DNA from: Undaria pinnatifida
Taxonomy: Eukaryota > Sar > Phaeophyceae > Laminariales > Alariaceae
Direction: 5' to 3'
DNA: 64,000 nt
Assembly: GCA_012845835.1 (NCBI GenBank)
Contig: JABAKD010000009.1
Span: 19,363,318-19,427,317 of the forward strand
The position numbers were made by a program, and so were the translations under genes. This document shows positions 20,500-31,923 of this stretch, one piece after another. The notes beneath the pieces are model-generated. The model was not told the DNA's origin, made no database searches, and was given only the letters and a program-made list of their open reading frames with translations. Positions within the stretch are counted from its first letter, which is position 1, and each line of letters starts with the position of its first letter.

Positions 20500-21105
20500 T
20501 ACCCGAGAATTACCCGTACTCGGAACTTCTGTGAGTTCTGTACAACCCTATCCGTACCCGGAATGTCTGTGAGTTCTGTACGACATCAATACCCGTACCC
20601 AGACTTTCTGTATTCGTTCTGTCTGTAGGGTACACACAAAACTATACCCGGGGTATTTACCCCGGGCATTACCCTACACAGAACTTCTGTAACTTCTGTA
20701 GGACACTCATACCCGTACCCGGAACTTCTGGAAGTTCTGTACGCCGGTGCACAAGGACCCGGGGTACGGGTACGGCAAACTGCCCGGAACTTTTGGAACT
20801 TCTGTACGCCCGTGCTTCAATACCCGGAAGTTCTGGAAGCTTTGTAAGACCTTCATACCCGTACGGAACTTCTGCAAGTTCCATATGACTTTCATACCCG
20901 TACCGGGGTATTCTGTGAGTTCTGTAAGACCCGTGCCACAATACCCGGGGTATGGGTACATGAATTTTTGTACCCGCCCGAACTTCTGCGAGTTGTATGC
21001 CTGTGCCACAATACCCGGAACTTCTGGAAGTGCTGTACCACTTCCATACCCGTGCCGGAAACTTCCGAAAGTTCCGTGAGACCCCGACACCCTTACCCGG
21101 AATCC
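20500..21105 (+). repeat. ~40-bp palindromic minisatellite, locus 2
   Basis: This has the same modules as locus 1 (GGAACTTCTGGAAGTTCTGT, with TACCCGTACCCGG and ACCCGGGGTACGGGTAC), but is longer (about 600 bp) and more diverged. Units vary between about 38 and 73 bp. Both strands carry open but repetitive frames; none is likely a gene. Confidence 0.8.
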
Positions 21106-21589
21106 ATAAACCCTACATAACTTAAGCGTGGATTATTCCTCGGACCACGTCGAAGCTGATAGCCGAGCTGCCCTCGAAGATTTTCCCTCATCGGCATATC
21201 CACGCGTGATCTTCACCACGGTCTTCACTCTTATGGCAGTGGCTATCGAGCCAAGCCTGCAGATTGAAAGACGCTGTTGCTGTGCCTGCAGCTGCACCCT
21301 CCGCAAAGCTCATAGGTCGGTTATGTGTGCTTGTGCGCCGGGGTGTGAACGTCGGCAGGGGTGGAGGGAAGAGTCATGCCGCGTTTTTTCGGTTTCAAAC
21401 CGGTTATTCCGCCCAGGAAAGCCTCTAGTTTGTTTATCTTGGAATTAGTGGGGGAGAAACGTCTATGTAGGATTTAGTATGGATTTTTTGGTAGGGGATA
21501 GTTATCTGGTACCCCCCCCCCAAAAAAAGGTATTTGATGAAAAAAGGTCGTGTTGCTCCTGGATATGCTTTTTTGCCCCCCCCCTGGCA

Positions 21590-21880
21590 TAGCAGTTACA
21601 AACCAGCCATTTATGCTGTGTGGATAGCGGGTTGTCTTTCGATGCTCTTCGGAAGTGTTTGGGGGGGAGGACTTGGTCCTTGCGGTTGGAAGTGGCAAGG
21701 TTAGGGGTGGGAGCAGTAGTGTTTGAGGGAGGGGGTGAGAAAGGCAGGGTCACAGAGAGAGCGAGGCAGCGGGGACTCTTTCCTTGCCACGGCCGATAGC
21801 ATTAGGCAGCAGTACCGCTCAGCCTTCAACTGCGCGTTGAAACATACGCGCAGAAAATTACAAACCAGCCTTTTCATTAA
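21590..21880 (+). repeat. dispersed copy of the 6.2-kb repeat unit
   Basis: The order CAAACCAGCCATTTATG, GCGGGTTGTCTTTCGATGC, CACAGAGAGAGCGAGGC, TTAGGCAGCAGTACCGC and GTTGAAACATACGCG matches one full unit of 6174-6700. The copy is single here, not tandem. Confidence 0.8.
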
Positions 21881-22034
21881 TTACAAGAGCTCCGCATGGG
21901 TGCCGGCATTCGCTGGCACCTATGCTCCGGGTATGTATGGCAGGGTAGCACTTCGACTTCTTCGATTCAATATTTCGATAGATTAAAAACCGTCACCGCA
22001 GAACACATAGTCTACGCGTGTAGAATGTAAAGTA

Positions 22035-22661
22035 TGTGAAACCCTCTTATATATGAGTTGGCATGCGGCGTGTATCAGCTCTTAACTGGTGTACGCTCGT
22101 GGGCTCGCTTTCGGTTGACCCGGTTAAGACACAGCCTATGTATATGATTTGAGGCAAACGAAGGCCACGGTTAGATGAGCCTGTAAGAGCAGAGAACTCC
22201 AGCACATAATATGTTGTTCGGCGACCCCAAGCCGATATTATGTTGATGATAAATTTGCTCAGCAGATGAGCTGATGGCGAGCAAAAAAGAGTGAGCGCAT
22301 GTGGGTGATGCGCCTGTGCGTCGCTCGCAGCTCAAAGACAAGGACCCTCAAAATCCGTTGCAAACAAAAAGAAAAGGACCCTTGAAATGGACCCTCCAAC
22401 AACGGTAATTATAACCGATATAATTCCAGGGTACGAAAATAAAAACAAAAAACAAGCTATGACCCCAAGAAGCAAAAGACCCCAATACGAGATCCTACCG
22501 CCTCGTTGTTTAACAACGCGTATCTAAGGGTATGTGATCATATGACGCTACGTAGCCTATCTTCTTACTTCAGCAACAACTCGTATCTTACATATCGTGC
22601 TACCGCTTCCAAGAGAGATACCGAAGACTGTCCGACTCAACGTGTACCAGTACTTATTACA
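22035..22661. repeat. LTR-like dispersed repeat, copy 1
   Basis: About 627 bp are repeated in the same orientation at 34363-35025. Shared stretches include GGCATGCGGCGTGTATCAGC, TTGTTCGGCGACCCCAAGCC and GGGTATGTGATCATATGAC. This copy starts TGTGAAACCC and ends CTTATTACA, so it has TG...CA termini. No target duplication is seen around either copy or the pair. Confidence 0.7.
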
Positions 22662-23133
22662 TGTACCAGGTATCCGGATATGATAAGCCTGTAAACTGCT
22701 GTGTATAATGTATCCGATATATTGCTGCTGAGACTTGTGCTTGTTCCGTACTGTATCGATAAACGACAACTACCAGACTAAAACTGTCTGTCGTACTAGC
22801 AAATCGCAACGTATACCAGACGACTTTAAATGTTATCAAGTAACGACATGATGGTTACTGATAAGTAGCATCTTTAACACCTCCTCCCGTTAGGTTAACA
22901 CTTTTTCACCCTGCGTTGCATGCTAAAAACTCCATTAATTATGCGGAAATACATGCAGCAACAATGATAAATGCTGGGAAAAATGTTCTGCGTGGAGCGA
23001 ACTCATCTTGCTAAAATACCCAAGGGGTGAACACAAAACAAGCGGACACGAAAAATCCTTCTCTGACACTGTACGTGCTTCTGCATGTTTATGCAAGTTA
23101 AACTTACTGCCAATAGCTCACAATACTAGAAAC

Positions 23134-23344
23134 TGTTAGTTTGGATCGTCACAGCACGACGGTTACAAATGTTGTAGAGGGTTGCGTATACATTCGTAGG
23201 CGTTTTTATGCAATTTCTCTCATGAGAGGAGAGCTCCAGCACTCCGCTCTCTGCTACTTCTCTCCTCTTTGTCCTGTAATATAACGAAGAAAAGAACACT
23301 TGTCAGACCACGAGGCGGTCAGGGCATCCAGGTTTGGACTCTAC
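23134..23344 (+). repeat. outer 5' LTR of element C
   Basis: This LTR starts TGTTAGTTTGG and ends GGACTCTAC, lacking the last five bases (GAACA) of the other copies. It is directly joined to the next LTR and is somewhat more diverged than the other two (for example GCTACTTCTC versus GCTCCTTCTC). Confidence 0.88.
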
Positions 23345-23562
23345 GTTAGTTTGGATCGTCACAGCACGACGGTTACAAACGTTGTAGAGGGTTGCGTATA
23401 CATTCGTAGGCGTTTTTATGCAATTTCTCTCATAAGAGGAGAGCTCCAGCACTCCGCTCTCTGCTCCTTCTCTCCTCTCTGTCCTGTAATAATACAACGA
23501 AGATAAGAACACTCGTCAGACCACGAGGCGGTCAGGGCATCCAGGCTTGGACTCTACGAACA
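23345..23562 (+). repeat. inner 5' LTR of element C
   Basis: This copy starts GTTAG (first T missing) and ends CTCTACGAACA. It is nearly the same as 28712-28926, with a few differences and short indels. Confidence 0.88.
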
Positions 23563-23606
23563 CACTAGTGGCTTGAAAGTAGAAGTTCTGGTACCAGGAG
23601 CCAAGG

Positions 23607-25090
23607 ATGTCTGCACAGGAAAGAGACTCCTCGGATGAGATTCAGCAGCTGAGGAATGAGCTCAGTTGGTGATGGAGGAGAGGCAAGCATCGATGATGCA
23701 TGATGTGAGGGAGATGATGGCCGAGCTCATGAGGAACAACGGCCCGTCGGAGTCCAGCGGCGCTGAGGGCAGCGCTGCTATAAGGGCCAGCCCGCGAGGG
23801 GCTGAACCCACTGCTGTGAGGGGTAACGGCGCTGAGGACAGCGCTGCTGAAAGGAGTAGCCAACAAGGGGCTGACCCCACTGCTGCGGCACGACAAAATT
23901 CTGCTGTTGGTGCTGCTACTGCTGGGGGCGGAGCGCGAAGATTTACAACAGCAGCAAGAAAGACGACTTTTCGTGAGGATGCCTCGGGTAGTGATGGAGT
24001 GACGGGACGCAGGGAAGCCGCTGTTCCTGTCGAGGTTGGCCCAGCAAGGGGTCAGCCAGACCAGCCAAGGGGGGCTGGAGAATGGGGATCATACCCCGGC
24101 GGTGAGTTAGGAGTAGGATATGATATGCCTCTACCTATACTTGCTCTCAAACACACCGCTGTCCCACAATTTAGTGGGAAAGAGCGCCTGGACCAGAGAC
24201 GCCAGGTACTACGCGAAAGGTGTAGGTTTCCTATCTGCGTTTGTGTCGAATCCACCCCAGTACGTTTCCGTGGGGGAATTGGATACCGACTACTCGGTAC
24301 TTGTCGGAAGGGGGTACAACCGCGAACGTGTACACATACATGCACTCGCTCGGAATTTCTTATCGACGGCCCTAAAGCGCAAGACCGACAAGAGTATCTT
24401 GCACAGGTGCACCTCGCCGAGAGAAGCGTGGGACGCGCTCCTCGCGTGGTACGGCCCTCAAACGACGGGGGCCAAATCCGACCTCTCCCGCTGCCTCAAT
24501 AGTTTCAACATAGCGCCAGGGAGTAACCCTCTAGAAGAGATGGGCAGGATCGAAGATCTAGCCGCACAAATGCGCACAGCAGGAATGACCCTCGATGACC
24601 ACTGTACACCATTTTCATTGACGCTCTGCCTGCCGAATACGAGGTGGAGGCAAGGAACCTTGCATCTCGTGACAGAATCTGCCGCGATGACATCATCAAG
24701 GCTGTACGAGAACGGCATCGCCGACTTTCTGGAAGCAGGAAGAAAGGGTCCAATGCTGGCCATGCCGGCCATGCTATGTTTGCCGGCGGCGGCGATGGTG
24801 GCCACAGAAAAGGGGCCGGCGGCGGTGCCTACCGGGAAGGTGGAGGCCGCGGAAAAGGAAAAGGTGGACGTCGGGGACGGCAAGGACGCGGCGGTAAAGG
24901 CACCAATGAGGACGGTGGTGGCTCGGCCGCGGCTGCCGGCGGTGATGGCAGCAGCGCCAAAGCCGCCGATGGTGGTACCTCCGAGGTGAGATGCCACAGG
25001 TGTGGCAAGAAGGGCCATTGGAGGATCGACTGCACGGAGGAGCTATGCAGCAGATGCCACGGACGGGGGCACGCTGCTGATGTCTGCCCC
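23607..25090 (+). pseudogene. gag: gag polyprotein, element C
   Basis: The ATG at 23607 gives MSAQERDSSDEIQQLRNELS, then a frameshift near 23660 moves to EERQASMMHDVREMMAELMR. Next comes an Ala/Ser-rich tract and KHTAVPQFSGKE. A second shift near 24180 continues with ARYYAKGVGFLSAFVSNPPQ, LSTALKRKTDKSILHRC and PREAWDALLAWYGPQTTGAK, the alpha-helical UBN2-type copia gag. A third shift near 24610 leads to ALPAEYEVEARNLASRDRIC. A Gly/Arg-rich basic region (24790-24985) precedes two intact zinc knuckles, CHRCGKKGHWRIDC and CSRCHGRGHAADVC (about 24992-25086), which bind nucleic acid. Confidence 0.8.
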
Positions 25091-26480
25091 ACATCAAAAG
25101 AGGAAGCTGTGCTGGCGGCGTCGGACGACGATGATGATTCTGATACGGTCGAGGCTTCAGCCTTCAAGGCCAGAGAGACAGGCAAATGGAGTAATGTTTC
25201 GGGAACAAAGGGGGAAGGGGAGTCGCCTTGGCAAGTAGGGAATCAGGCCTGGATTTGCGATAATGGAGCGTCTACTCACATGACGCCTTCCGCAGATGGC
25301 ATGATCAACTATAGAGAGTGCAATTTGAAACTGCGCATGGCTGACGGCTCAACCTGCACGATCGAAGGATGCGGCAATATTAACTTTTTCTTTCGATCCG
25401 GAAACGGTCTTGTACGAGTAACGCTGGCAAATGTTGCGCACATGCCAGACCTCCGATATCATCTATTTTCCCTACCCACTCTCGTGGAGCATGGTCACAC
25501 TTTTGAGGGACGTCCCGCAGGAATTATAGTCAAGCCCAAGTCTGAGCGTTCAATCGTGTTTCCGTTGACCGGGAACCTGTACAGCCTTTACGGCTACCGG
25601 GCCGACTGCAGCACTAGGGGAGATGCCTGTGCTGTCCTCGCCCCGGGAAAACTCCCAAACAAACCCATTGTTAACATGAACGACCACCACTGTGCGGCCG
25701 GACACTCCCACGAGATACTGCTTCGCAAGACCACGGAGCAGCAAGGGGTCGTCCTCGAGGGAAAGCTGCTGGAGTGCAAAGGATGCTCCATGGCGAAGGG
25801 TCTCCATCGAGGTATCAAGCAGTCCACACACACTCGAGCAGATAAGAAGCTCGGGAGGGTTTTTGTGGATTTGAGTGAGCCTAAGGTGGTAAAGTCTGAC
25901 GGGGGAAAGCGTTATACTCTCATCGTGCGCGACGATTTTTCACGGTATACGTGGGTGTACTTTATGCGACACAAATCGGACACCGCGGAAACGTTCAAGC
26001 AGTTCCTCTCGGACACTTGTGTAGATGGTGTCCCGTCATAGGTGGTGACCGTCCGATCCGATGGGGGCGGTGAATTTTGCGGGGGGAAGTTTGGCGACCT
26101 ATGTAGATCGCGATGCATTAAGCAAGAATTCACCACGGCCGACAGTCCCCAATTCAATGGGGTAGCCAAGCGCGCGCTAGGTTTGATTGAGACGGCTGCA
26201 ATGGCGGGTCGAATCCAAGCTTGGGAGCTTTTTCCCGACGCGCGATTGCCGGCAACTGGATCGTTGTGGGCTGAAGCGTTGCACTGGGCGTGCGATGCTC
26301 TGAACTGCACGGCAACATCCGCTAATCCCGCAAACAAGACGCCGTACGAGATGCGGTTCGGTAAACCCTACCCGGTAGTGCTTCTACCTTTTCTCAAGCC
26401 TGACTACTGCAAGGTGAAGAGGGAAAACAAGTCTCAGCCGGAAGCACAGGAATGTTTTTACCTGGGCCCTGCGCCTAACC
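25091..26480 (+). pseudogene. pol: protease, pre-integrase and integrase, element C
   Basis: Following the knuckles in frame, WICDNGASTHMTPSADGMIN (about 25250-25310) is the protease site, with DNG in place of DSG or DTG. The pre-integrase part has HHCAAGHSHEILLRK and LECKGCSMAKG. The integrase core follows with GRVFVDLSEP, YTLIVRDDFSRYTWVYFMRH, an in-frame TAG at 26039-26041, then VRSDGGGEFCGGKFG. The residue 35 after the second Asp is Lys (AAG, 26168-26170, in FNGVAKRALG) where the catalytic Glu is expected. The C-terminal part LWAEALHWACDALNCTATS is preserved. Confidence 0.82.
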
Positions 26481-27117
26481 ACTCCCGAGACGCATTACGA
26501 GTGCTGACCAACCTACGTACTCTGCGTATCACGCGCCATGTCACCTGGCAACGCGTGTCGCCTTCACCACCTGTACCTGCCCAGATGCATAACTCCATGT
26601 CACAGGAAGCGGGGGGGTCCGAGGCCGACGACGAGAGAACGTCAGATGGAGGTGGGAGGGGGGTGATGGACGAGCAGGACAAAGATCTGGCTCGCCTGAC
26701 CGACCTACACGTGACGTGGGGGTTTGATCTGCACGCGTTCTTGCGGGAGCACTCACAGGAGACACTTGCTGCCGGCGATGCTGATGATTTGCACGCGTGC
26801 TGGCAGGAGCGCTCACAGGAGGCACCTGTCGCCGATGATGCTGGCGACGGAACAGCCGAGACGATGGACTCGTCTCAAGGGGGCGCGGTAGACGCCTCCT
26901 CGGTCCAGGCAGGGAGGGCCGAAACAGTCGCGACGATGGATTCGTCTCCAGGGGGCGCGGTGGACGCCTCCTCGGTGCCGGCAGGGAGGGTCGAAAGCGG
27001 CTCAGACGCATCAGCAGCCTCCGGCACCGACCAAGGGAACGACGAAAGTCCCCCGCGGTCCTGCCGGGTAGGGAAGCTCACGAGCTCAGAAGCTGGGGAC
27101 GGCTACCCCCGACAGTA
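26481..27117 (+). other. pol: integrase-RT linker of element C
   Basis: The frame stays open to a TAA at 27115-27117. Two in-frame tandem repeats occur. One has HAFLREHSQETLAAGDAD and HACWQERSQEAPVADDAG; the other is the duplicated unit with GGAVDASSVQAGR and GGAVDASSVPAGR. Linkers of copia polyproteins are typically acidic and variable, and these repeats explain the local length change. Confidence 0.65.
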
Positions 27118-27289
27118 ATGGGCCGGACCCGGGGTCAGAGCCAACGCCTGCAGGATGAATCTGCTCAACGTCAGCGTGTGATCGAGAACGCGATGTCTGC
27201 GGCAGTGCAAAAGTGGACGGAGTATGGGTGTATACTGACAAATACATCCTGGACGACGGAGGATGCAATGGCCATGATGGCCGGAGGAC

Positions 27290-28396
27290 TTGCTGCGGAA
27301 GAAAATACAGGGGAGTCAAACGTGTGCATGCCGAGTGGTTTTCCAGAAGAGCAGGACTGATCCTTGTGTCTTTCGCATGGTTGTGGATAGCAAGGTAAAA
27401 CTGATTATGGCCGTTCATGTAGATGACATTGTGATTGCAGGGTCGGTCGAGGCATGCAGAGACTTCCATGCCGCAATAAATACTAAGTTTCCCACGAATA
27501 ACCTAGGCGAGTTAACTTGGTATACTGGTTGTGCTTTCGAGCGTAACTGGGAATTGGGCACGTTGGAGATCACGCAGAAGGCTTTCGTTGAAAGCATGCT
27601 GAATCGATTTTCGTTGAAAGCATGCTGAATCGTTTTGGTGTGAACTCGCCCTCTGACATCCCCGCGACCCCTGGCGTTGAATTAGGTCCAAGAGAGGAGG
27701 GTGAACCAAAGAGAGCCTGGCCGTACAGGGAGGCTGTGGGCAGTCTGATGTGGCTGTCGACCATGACGCGGCCAGACATCTCAAACGCGGTGCGTGCTGT
27801 GGCGCGACATTCTCACAACCCCACCGACAGGCACTGGAAAGCAGTTTTGAAGATCATGGCATACCTCCACGGGACACGGGGTATGCGTTTGACTTTTGTA
27901 AGGGGTTCGGGATTGGATCTGACTGCATATAGCGATGCTGACTACGCTGATAAGTCGAATGACAGGCGCTCGGTTTCGGGGACGGTAATTACCTTGGGGG
28001 GTGCTGCCGTCAGTTGGGAAAGTAGCTCGCAGAGGTGCGTTACGTTGTCTACAGCAGAAGCAGAGTATGTTGCCCTGGGTGAAGGGGTGAAGGAGTCTTT
28101 GTTTACGGGGGCAGCATTATCTTTCATTTGTCCAGAGCTAACCGGATCATGTGTCCGAGTTTTCCAAGATAATCAGGGCGCCATAGCACTGGCTGAGACC
28201 TCTTAGTTCTGCGCGGAGCAAGCACATAGATCTGCGGTTCCATTTCGTCCGAGAGCTACTTCGTGCAAAGAAAATTGATATTCAATTCGTAGTTTGGGAA
28301 GAGCAGCACGCGGATATTTTGACGAAATCCCTTGCTGCGACCCCTTTTAAATCTCACCGTCAGTTTTTGTTGAACCTACCGCTGGGTGATGAGTAA
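27290..28396 (+). pseudogene. pol: reverse transcriptase C-terminal part and RNase H, element C
   Basis: The RT begins abruptly at SRTDPCVFRMVVDSKVKLIM (about 27345), continuing to AVHVDDIVIAG (catalytic HVDD, about 27410-27440), NLGELTWYTGCAFERN and LEITQKAFVESMLNRF. The fingers and first palm half are missing. A 26-bp tandem duplication near 27584-27635 shifts the frame. RNase H then runs through WPYREAVGSLMWLSTMTRPD, YSDADYADKSNDRRSVSGTV and CVTLSTAEAEYVALGEGVKE. Another shift at about 28200 leads to RSKHIDLRFHFVRELLRAKK and HADILTKSLA, ending at TAA 28394-28396. Most RNase H motifs are intact. Confidence 0.82.
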
Positions 28397-28711
28397 GGGG
28401 TGTGAGCATTATTCGATGAGTAACATGGTTGAGTCATGCGAGGAAGAATTTGTCAGGCCGCTACCCCACGCTACTATGAGGGGCATGGGTGAGTAGGGCG
28501 CTACTTGGCATTTTAGTTTCTGGCCATGGAATCGTTTGAATGCGGCCATTGTTACAATCACAATGTTTTTGGATTATGTAAGACATACAGGGGGTTTTGA
28601 GCCGGTGGCCGGTTTTCCTCTTGCGGGACTGTCGTTAGCTGTTCCTTGGTCCTTGCTTTTTGTTTTGGATGCCCGTTCGGTCTCGTCACTGTTGTGAAGA
28701 GCCAGGGACGG

Positions 28712-28926
28712 TGTTAGTTTGGATCGTCACAGCACGACGGTTACAAATGTTGTAGAGGGTTGCGTAGACATTCGTAGGTTTTTTATGTAATTTCTCTCGT
28801 GAGAGGAGAGCTCCAGCACTCCGCTCTCTGCTCCTTCTCTCCTCTCTGTCCTGTAATACAACGGAGATAAGAACACTCGTCAGACCACGAGGCGGTTAGG
28901 GCATCCAGGCTTGGACTCTACGAACA
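28712..28926 (+). repeat. 3' LTR of element C
   Basis: This 215-bp LTR starts TGTTAGTTTGG and ends CTCTACGAACA. It is immediately followed by the target duplicate GAAAC. The preceding GAAGAGCCAGGGACGG may be the decayed polypurine tract. Confidence 0.9.
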
Positions 28927-28931
28927 GAAAC

Positions 28932-29375
28932 ATCAGGCGTGAAGTATATTCCGGTCGGCTTATCAACCAAGGAAAATAACATGTTTACAGTAGTCTAAAA
29001 AAGGGAATATGTTCATTTTCCGCCACAACCATAGGAGTGAACAGCCTACCAGTGTTCCTGCCGCTCAAAAACAAAGGAACAAAGGGGCACTGCCAGCGAT
29101 TTATAGCTGGATAAGACCACTTACTCTAGAGAGACATCACCTCCCGTGTGTTTTATTCTTCCGTGTGTACTAGTTCAGGTGGCGGGTTTTCCAGTCATAT
29201 ATCCTGAAGAACCGGAGGTGGCGTAGTCAAATTTGAGATACAACTGTCCAGTTGAAATTACGTACTCGACTTGTGCCCTTACTTGGTACTAACTGCGATA
29301 TTTCGCAATCTCCTAACCGTGCACAACAGCGGTAGTTGTCTCTGCTCGCCCCGTACAGAGAGAACATGCGACACT
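28932..29375. other. no recognised feature
   Basis: No domain or repeat recognised. If the LTR-like repeats at 22 and 34 kb bound element E, this is its 3' internal part. Confidence 0.35.
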
Positions 29376-29409
29376 CTACGTACAGCTTCGGTGAAGAGAT
29401 ATAACGTAC

Positions 29410-30842
29410 TTCACACTTCCAGTGGCTTGACCTTGTTGGTGTAAACGTGATCGATGTAGGCATTGTTGATGTAGATGTCGTTGGTTGGCTCGGTCCGTTG
29501 TCCGTCGCTTGGACTTGAGGCTTAACTTCATCTTGAACTTGGAGTGGCAGGTAGAATCTTTTCCCTCAAAAAAGAGCTGATTGGCGTCATCGGCTTCGCC
29601 TCGACTGTTAATAATGCGACCAATCTCTGCGTCTTGGCCTCGATATTTATGGGTTCTTCGTGCAAAATGAAGAGGAAGCCTGAGGTTGGCTTGCAGGTGT
29701 ACACGAAGGCCGGAGATGTCGCCAGCGGCTCTTGATCGTCCTGCGTTGATTCCGCAGATCCTGTCTCGGGGTTCGCCCGTGGCTGTCATTTTGCTGTCAT
29801 GAGCGTGTGAACCGTCCTCCTCACGCTCTGTCTCGTTTTTGAGCTTGGCTACAAGGATTGGCTCAAAAATAGCTGGTGTGATCCCGGGTGTAGCGGACAT
29901 TGTCGATCCGCCGGACCTTGGCTCAGCTGATGGTCCGGTGGTCCCAGATGGTAATGATCCAGCGACTGCAATGGTTCCATGTGATGCTGTTGGTCCAGCT
30001 ATGATCCGGTGATCCAAAATGAAGTTGATCCAATGATTCCGGATGCAGTTGCTCCGATGTGCGAGGGTAATGTAGATGACGTTGCTCCGAAGATCCCATG
30101 CGAAGATGCTTTGGAGATCTCAGCTCCGGTAATTCCGGTTTCAGTGATTCCAGGTGATGCTGATCCGTGAAGTGGATGGCATCTTAGTACGTCGAGTTGG
30201 GGATTTTAATCACCCAGTTTTCCTCCTTCGAGATCCGAAACGGGTCCCTCTCGGTGTAGGTGAAATTCACACACGTGGTCGGTGGGGTTGTCCCCGATGC
30301 TCCTGTTGCGTGCGTGTTATCGAAGGTATCCTCGACTCTTGGATTTGGTCTTGTACTGGCGGTCTCGTGATGCGGACATCCGGTGCGGCCCCAGTTGTAG
30401 TAGAATGTGCGTCCTCGGGCGTAATAGCAGGTGAAATTCCTGTCAAGGACACGCCAACTTCTTGCGGTGTTGCTCCAGGCCTTGATGACGATTTTCCAAT
30501 CTCTGGTGATGATGACGCTTCTTCTCCTGATGAGGATGCTCCAGTTCCCGTCGATGACGCTCCGGCTGTTGTCGATGACATTTCTTCTTCCAGAAGGTTA
30601 TTTTCGTAGTAGTATGTCATGGCCTGGATTAGCGCACAAAAGCGCTCCGTTTCAGTGACAATGGCTTTCTCGGGCGTGATGTCCGGGGTTTGCGCATGTT
30701 GGCGCTCAGTCTCCGTGACAATAGCCTCGTCAGGCGTGTTGTTTCCACCTATTTGTGTGCACTCCTTTTGGGTCGCATGATTCTGTCCATACCGCGCGGA
30801 TACCCTCTTTCGTTGGGGCGTTACCGTCGTGGTGTGCTCCAT
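29410..30842 (-). pseudogene. unassigned coding-like region downstream of protease, element E
   Basis: Several minus-strand frames look protein-like rather than random. At 30842-30267 a 191-codon frame has two similar segments (PDEAIVTETERQ and PEKAIVTETERF) followed by a Ser/Thr/Gly-rich stretch. Further on, ATSPAFVYTCKPTSGFLFIL and NIEAKTQRLVALLTVEAKP appear (about 29740-29600), and the end reads TNDIYINNAYIDHVYTNKVK before a TGA near 29412. Frames change at least twice. I do not recognise the family. Confidence 0.4.
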
Positions 30843-30878
30843 AGCTATGCTGGAGTTGGTGCAGAATTCTTGGATCTC

Positions 30879-31622
30879 TTAGAAGGTGCAATCGCCTCGA
30901 TTAGCGTCGTTGCTTGCCTGTGCTGCAGGAACTACAGCACGGGTCGATTTCGTATCAGCCGTGCTACCCAGGGTGCGAAGAAACACGTCGTAAGAGCATA
31001 CGCCCTTGTCCTTTGGGTGTTGGGTAAGCGGAAGCGCAGTGCTACTGTCGAACTGCAAGTGGAGCTTTCCCGTCTCGAGGATAGTGCTTACCCTTGATTG
31101 CATTGCTTTGATGGAGGAGAAGACGTTGCGTCCCGGTCCAGGTACGAACATGACCGAGATGCAAACAGGAACACGCTTGCCAGCCTGGTCGATGATGCAT
31201 CCCCAGATGATGCCTGTTGCTGTTGCGAATACCTTCTTGTTCCCGTTGGTCATGATGGTCTTCGGGTCACTTAGCTTCTTGTAATCCATCATGCATTTCC
31301 GCAGTTTAGGAATCAGCTCCTCGTCTATCAAGTGGTCCGACGCGCCGCTGTCCACAATCATCGTGAACCTGTCGCTGTTGGGTTGGAAAACCCCGTTGCC
31401 GCTACCAGCTAGCACCTGCAAACACGAATCCCTCTTCGAAACCATCGTCGAAGTTGAGGGACGGGTTTTCGTCGTCGGTGGGGCGTGTGCTCGCGCCTTG
31501 TACAGCAGAGGCAGTGTGAGCGCGTCCACTCTGCGGTGGGCGTGGCGCTCCTTGCTTACAGCATTCCGTGTCGTCGTGCGAGGCAGTTTTGTGTACAGAA
31601 TACCACTTGCGCTCAGCTCCAA
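30879..31622 (-). pseudogene. pol: retropepsin-type protease, element E
   Basis: The frame contains FTMIVDSGASDHLIDEELIP (about 31368-31310), with an intact DSG active site. It continues with YKKLSDPKTIMTNGNKKVFA, GIIWGCIIDQAG, VCISVMFVPGPGRNVFSS and GKLHLQF, the full length expected of a copia protease. The zinc-knuckle part of gag overlaps its start in another frame, indicating a frameshift or ribosomal shift between them. Confidence 0.75.
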
Positions 31623-31776
31623 CGTTGGATGCTGCCTTGTCGTTTGAAGATTCTTTGTTCTTCTGCTTGTTGTGGGCGCCAGTAGACTTGCTGTTGTTGT
31701 CGTCCTTCTTTTTCCAGCAGTTGCGGGCGTAGTGCCCTTGCTTCCCGCAATTACTGCAAGTCGACGCCGCAGTCAT
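31402..31776 (-). pseudogene. gag: gag zinc knuckle region, element E
   Basis: The motif CSNCGKQGHYARNCWKKKDD (about 31760-31700) is a complete CX2CX4HX4C zinc knuckle. It is followed by a polar Lys/Ser/Asn-rich tail. It sits between the helical gag (31924-32470) and the protease. Confidence 0.78.
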
Positions 31777-31923
31777 GGCTACGCCACGACCAGCGGTCTA
31801 GGTGTCGCTGTTGCGGGAAAAATCATCTAAATAAAGATGGCGCATCGTGCTTTGCATCTGGTCGATGTCGAAAATCGGGTCTCGGTACATCATCAACTTG
31901 ATGTCCTTGTACTCCGCCGTGAA

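Larger units (their letters stand above)
23134..28926 (+). mobile_element. Ty1/copia element C, with double 5' LTR
   Basis: The element is flanked by the 5-bp target duplication GAAAC at 23129-23133 and 28927-28931. It comprises two head-to-tail LTRs, gag-pol remnants and a 3' LTR. LTR termini are TGTTAG...GAACA. Between the 5' LTRs and the gag start, TGGTACCAGGAGCC (23590-23603) resembles an initiator-Met-tRNA-type primer binding site (TGGTATCAGAGC), though ~27 bases from the LTR end. Pol is split by several frameshifts, one in-frame TAG and an RT deletion. Confidence 0.9.

Noticed and set aside
24458-25185. Minus-strand ORFs rich in Pro, Ser and Ala
   Set aside because: Antisense to the gag Gly/Arg-rich region and zinc knuckles of element C.
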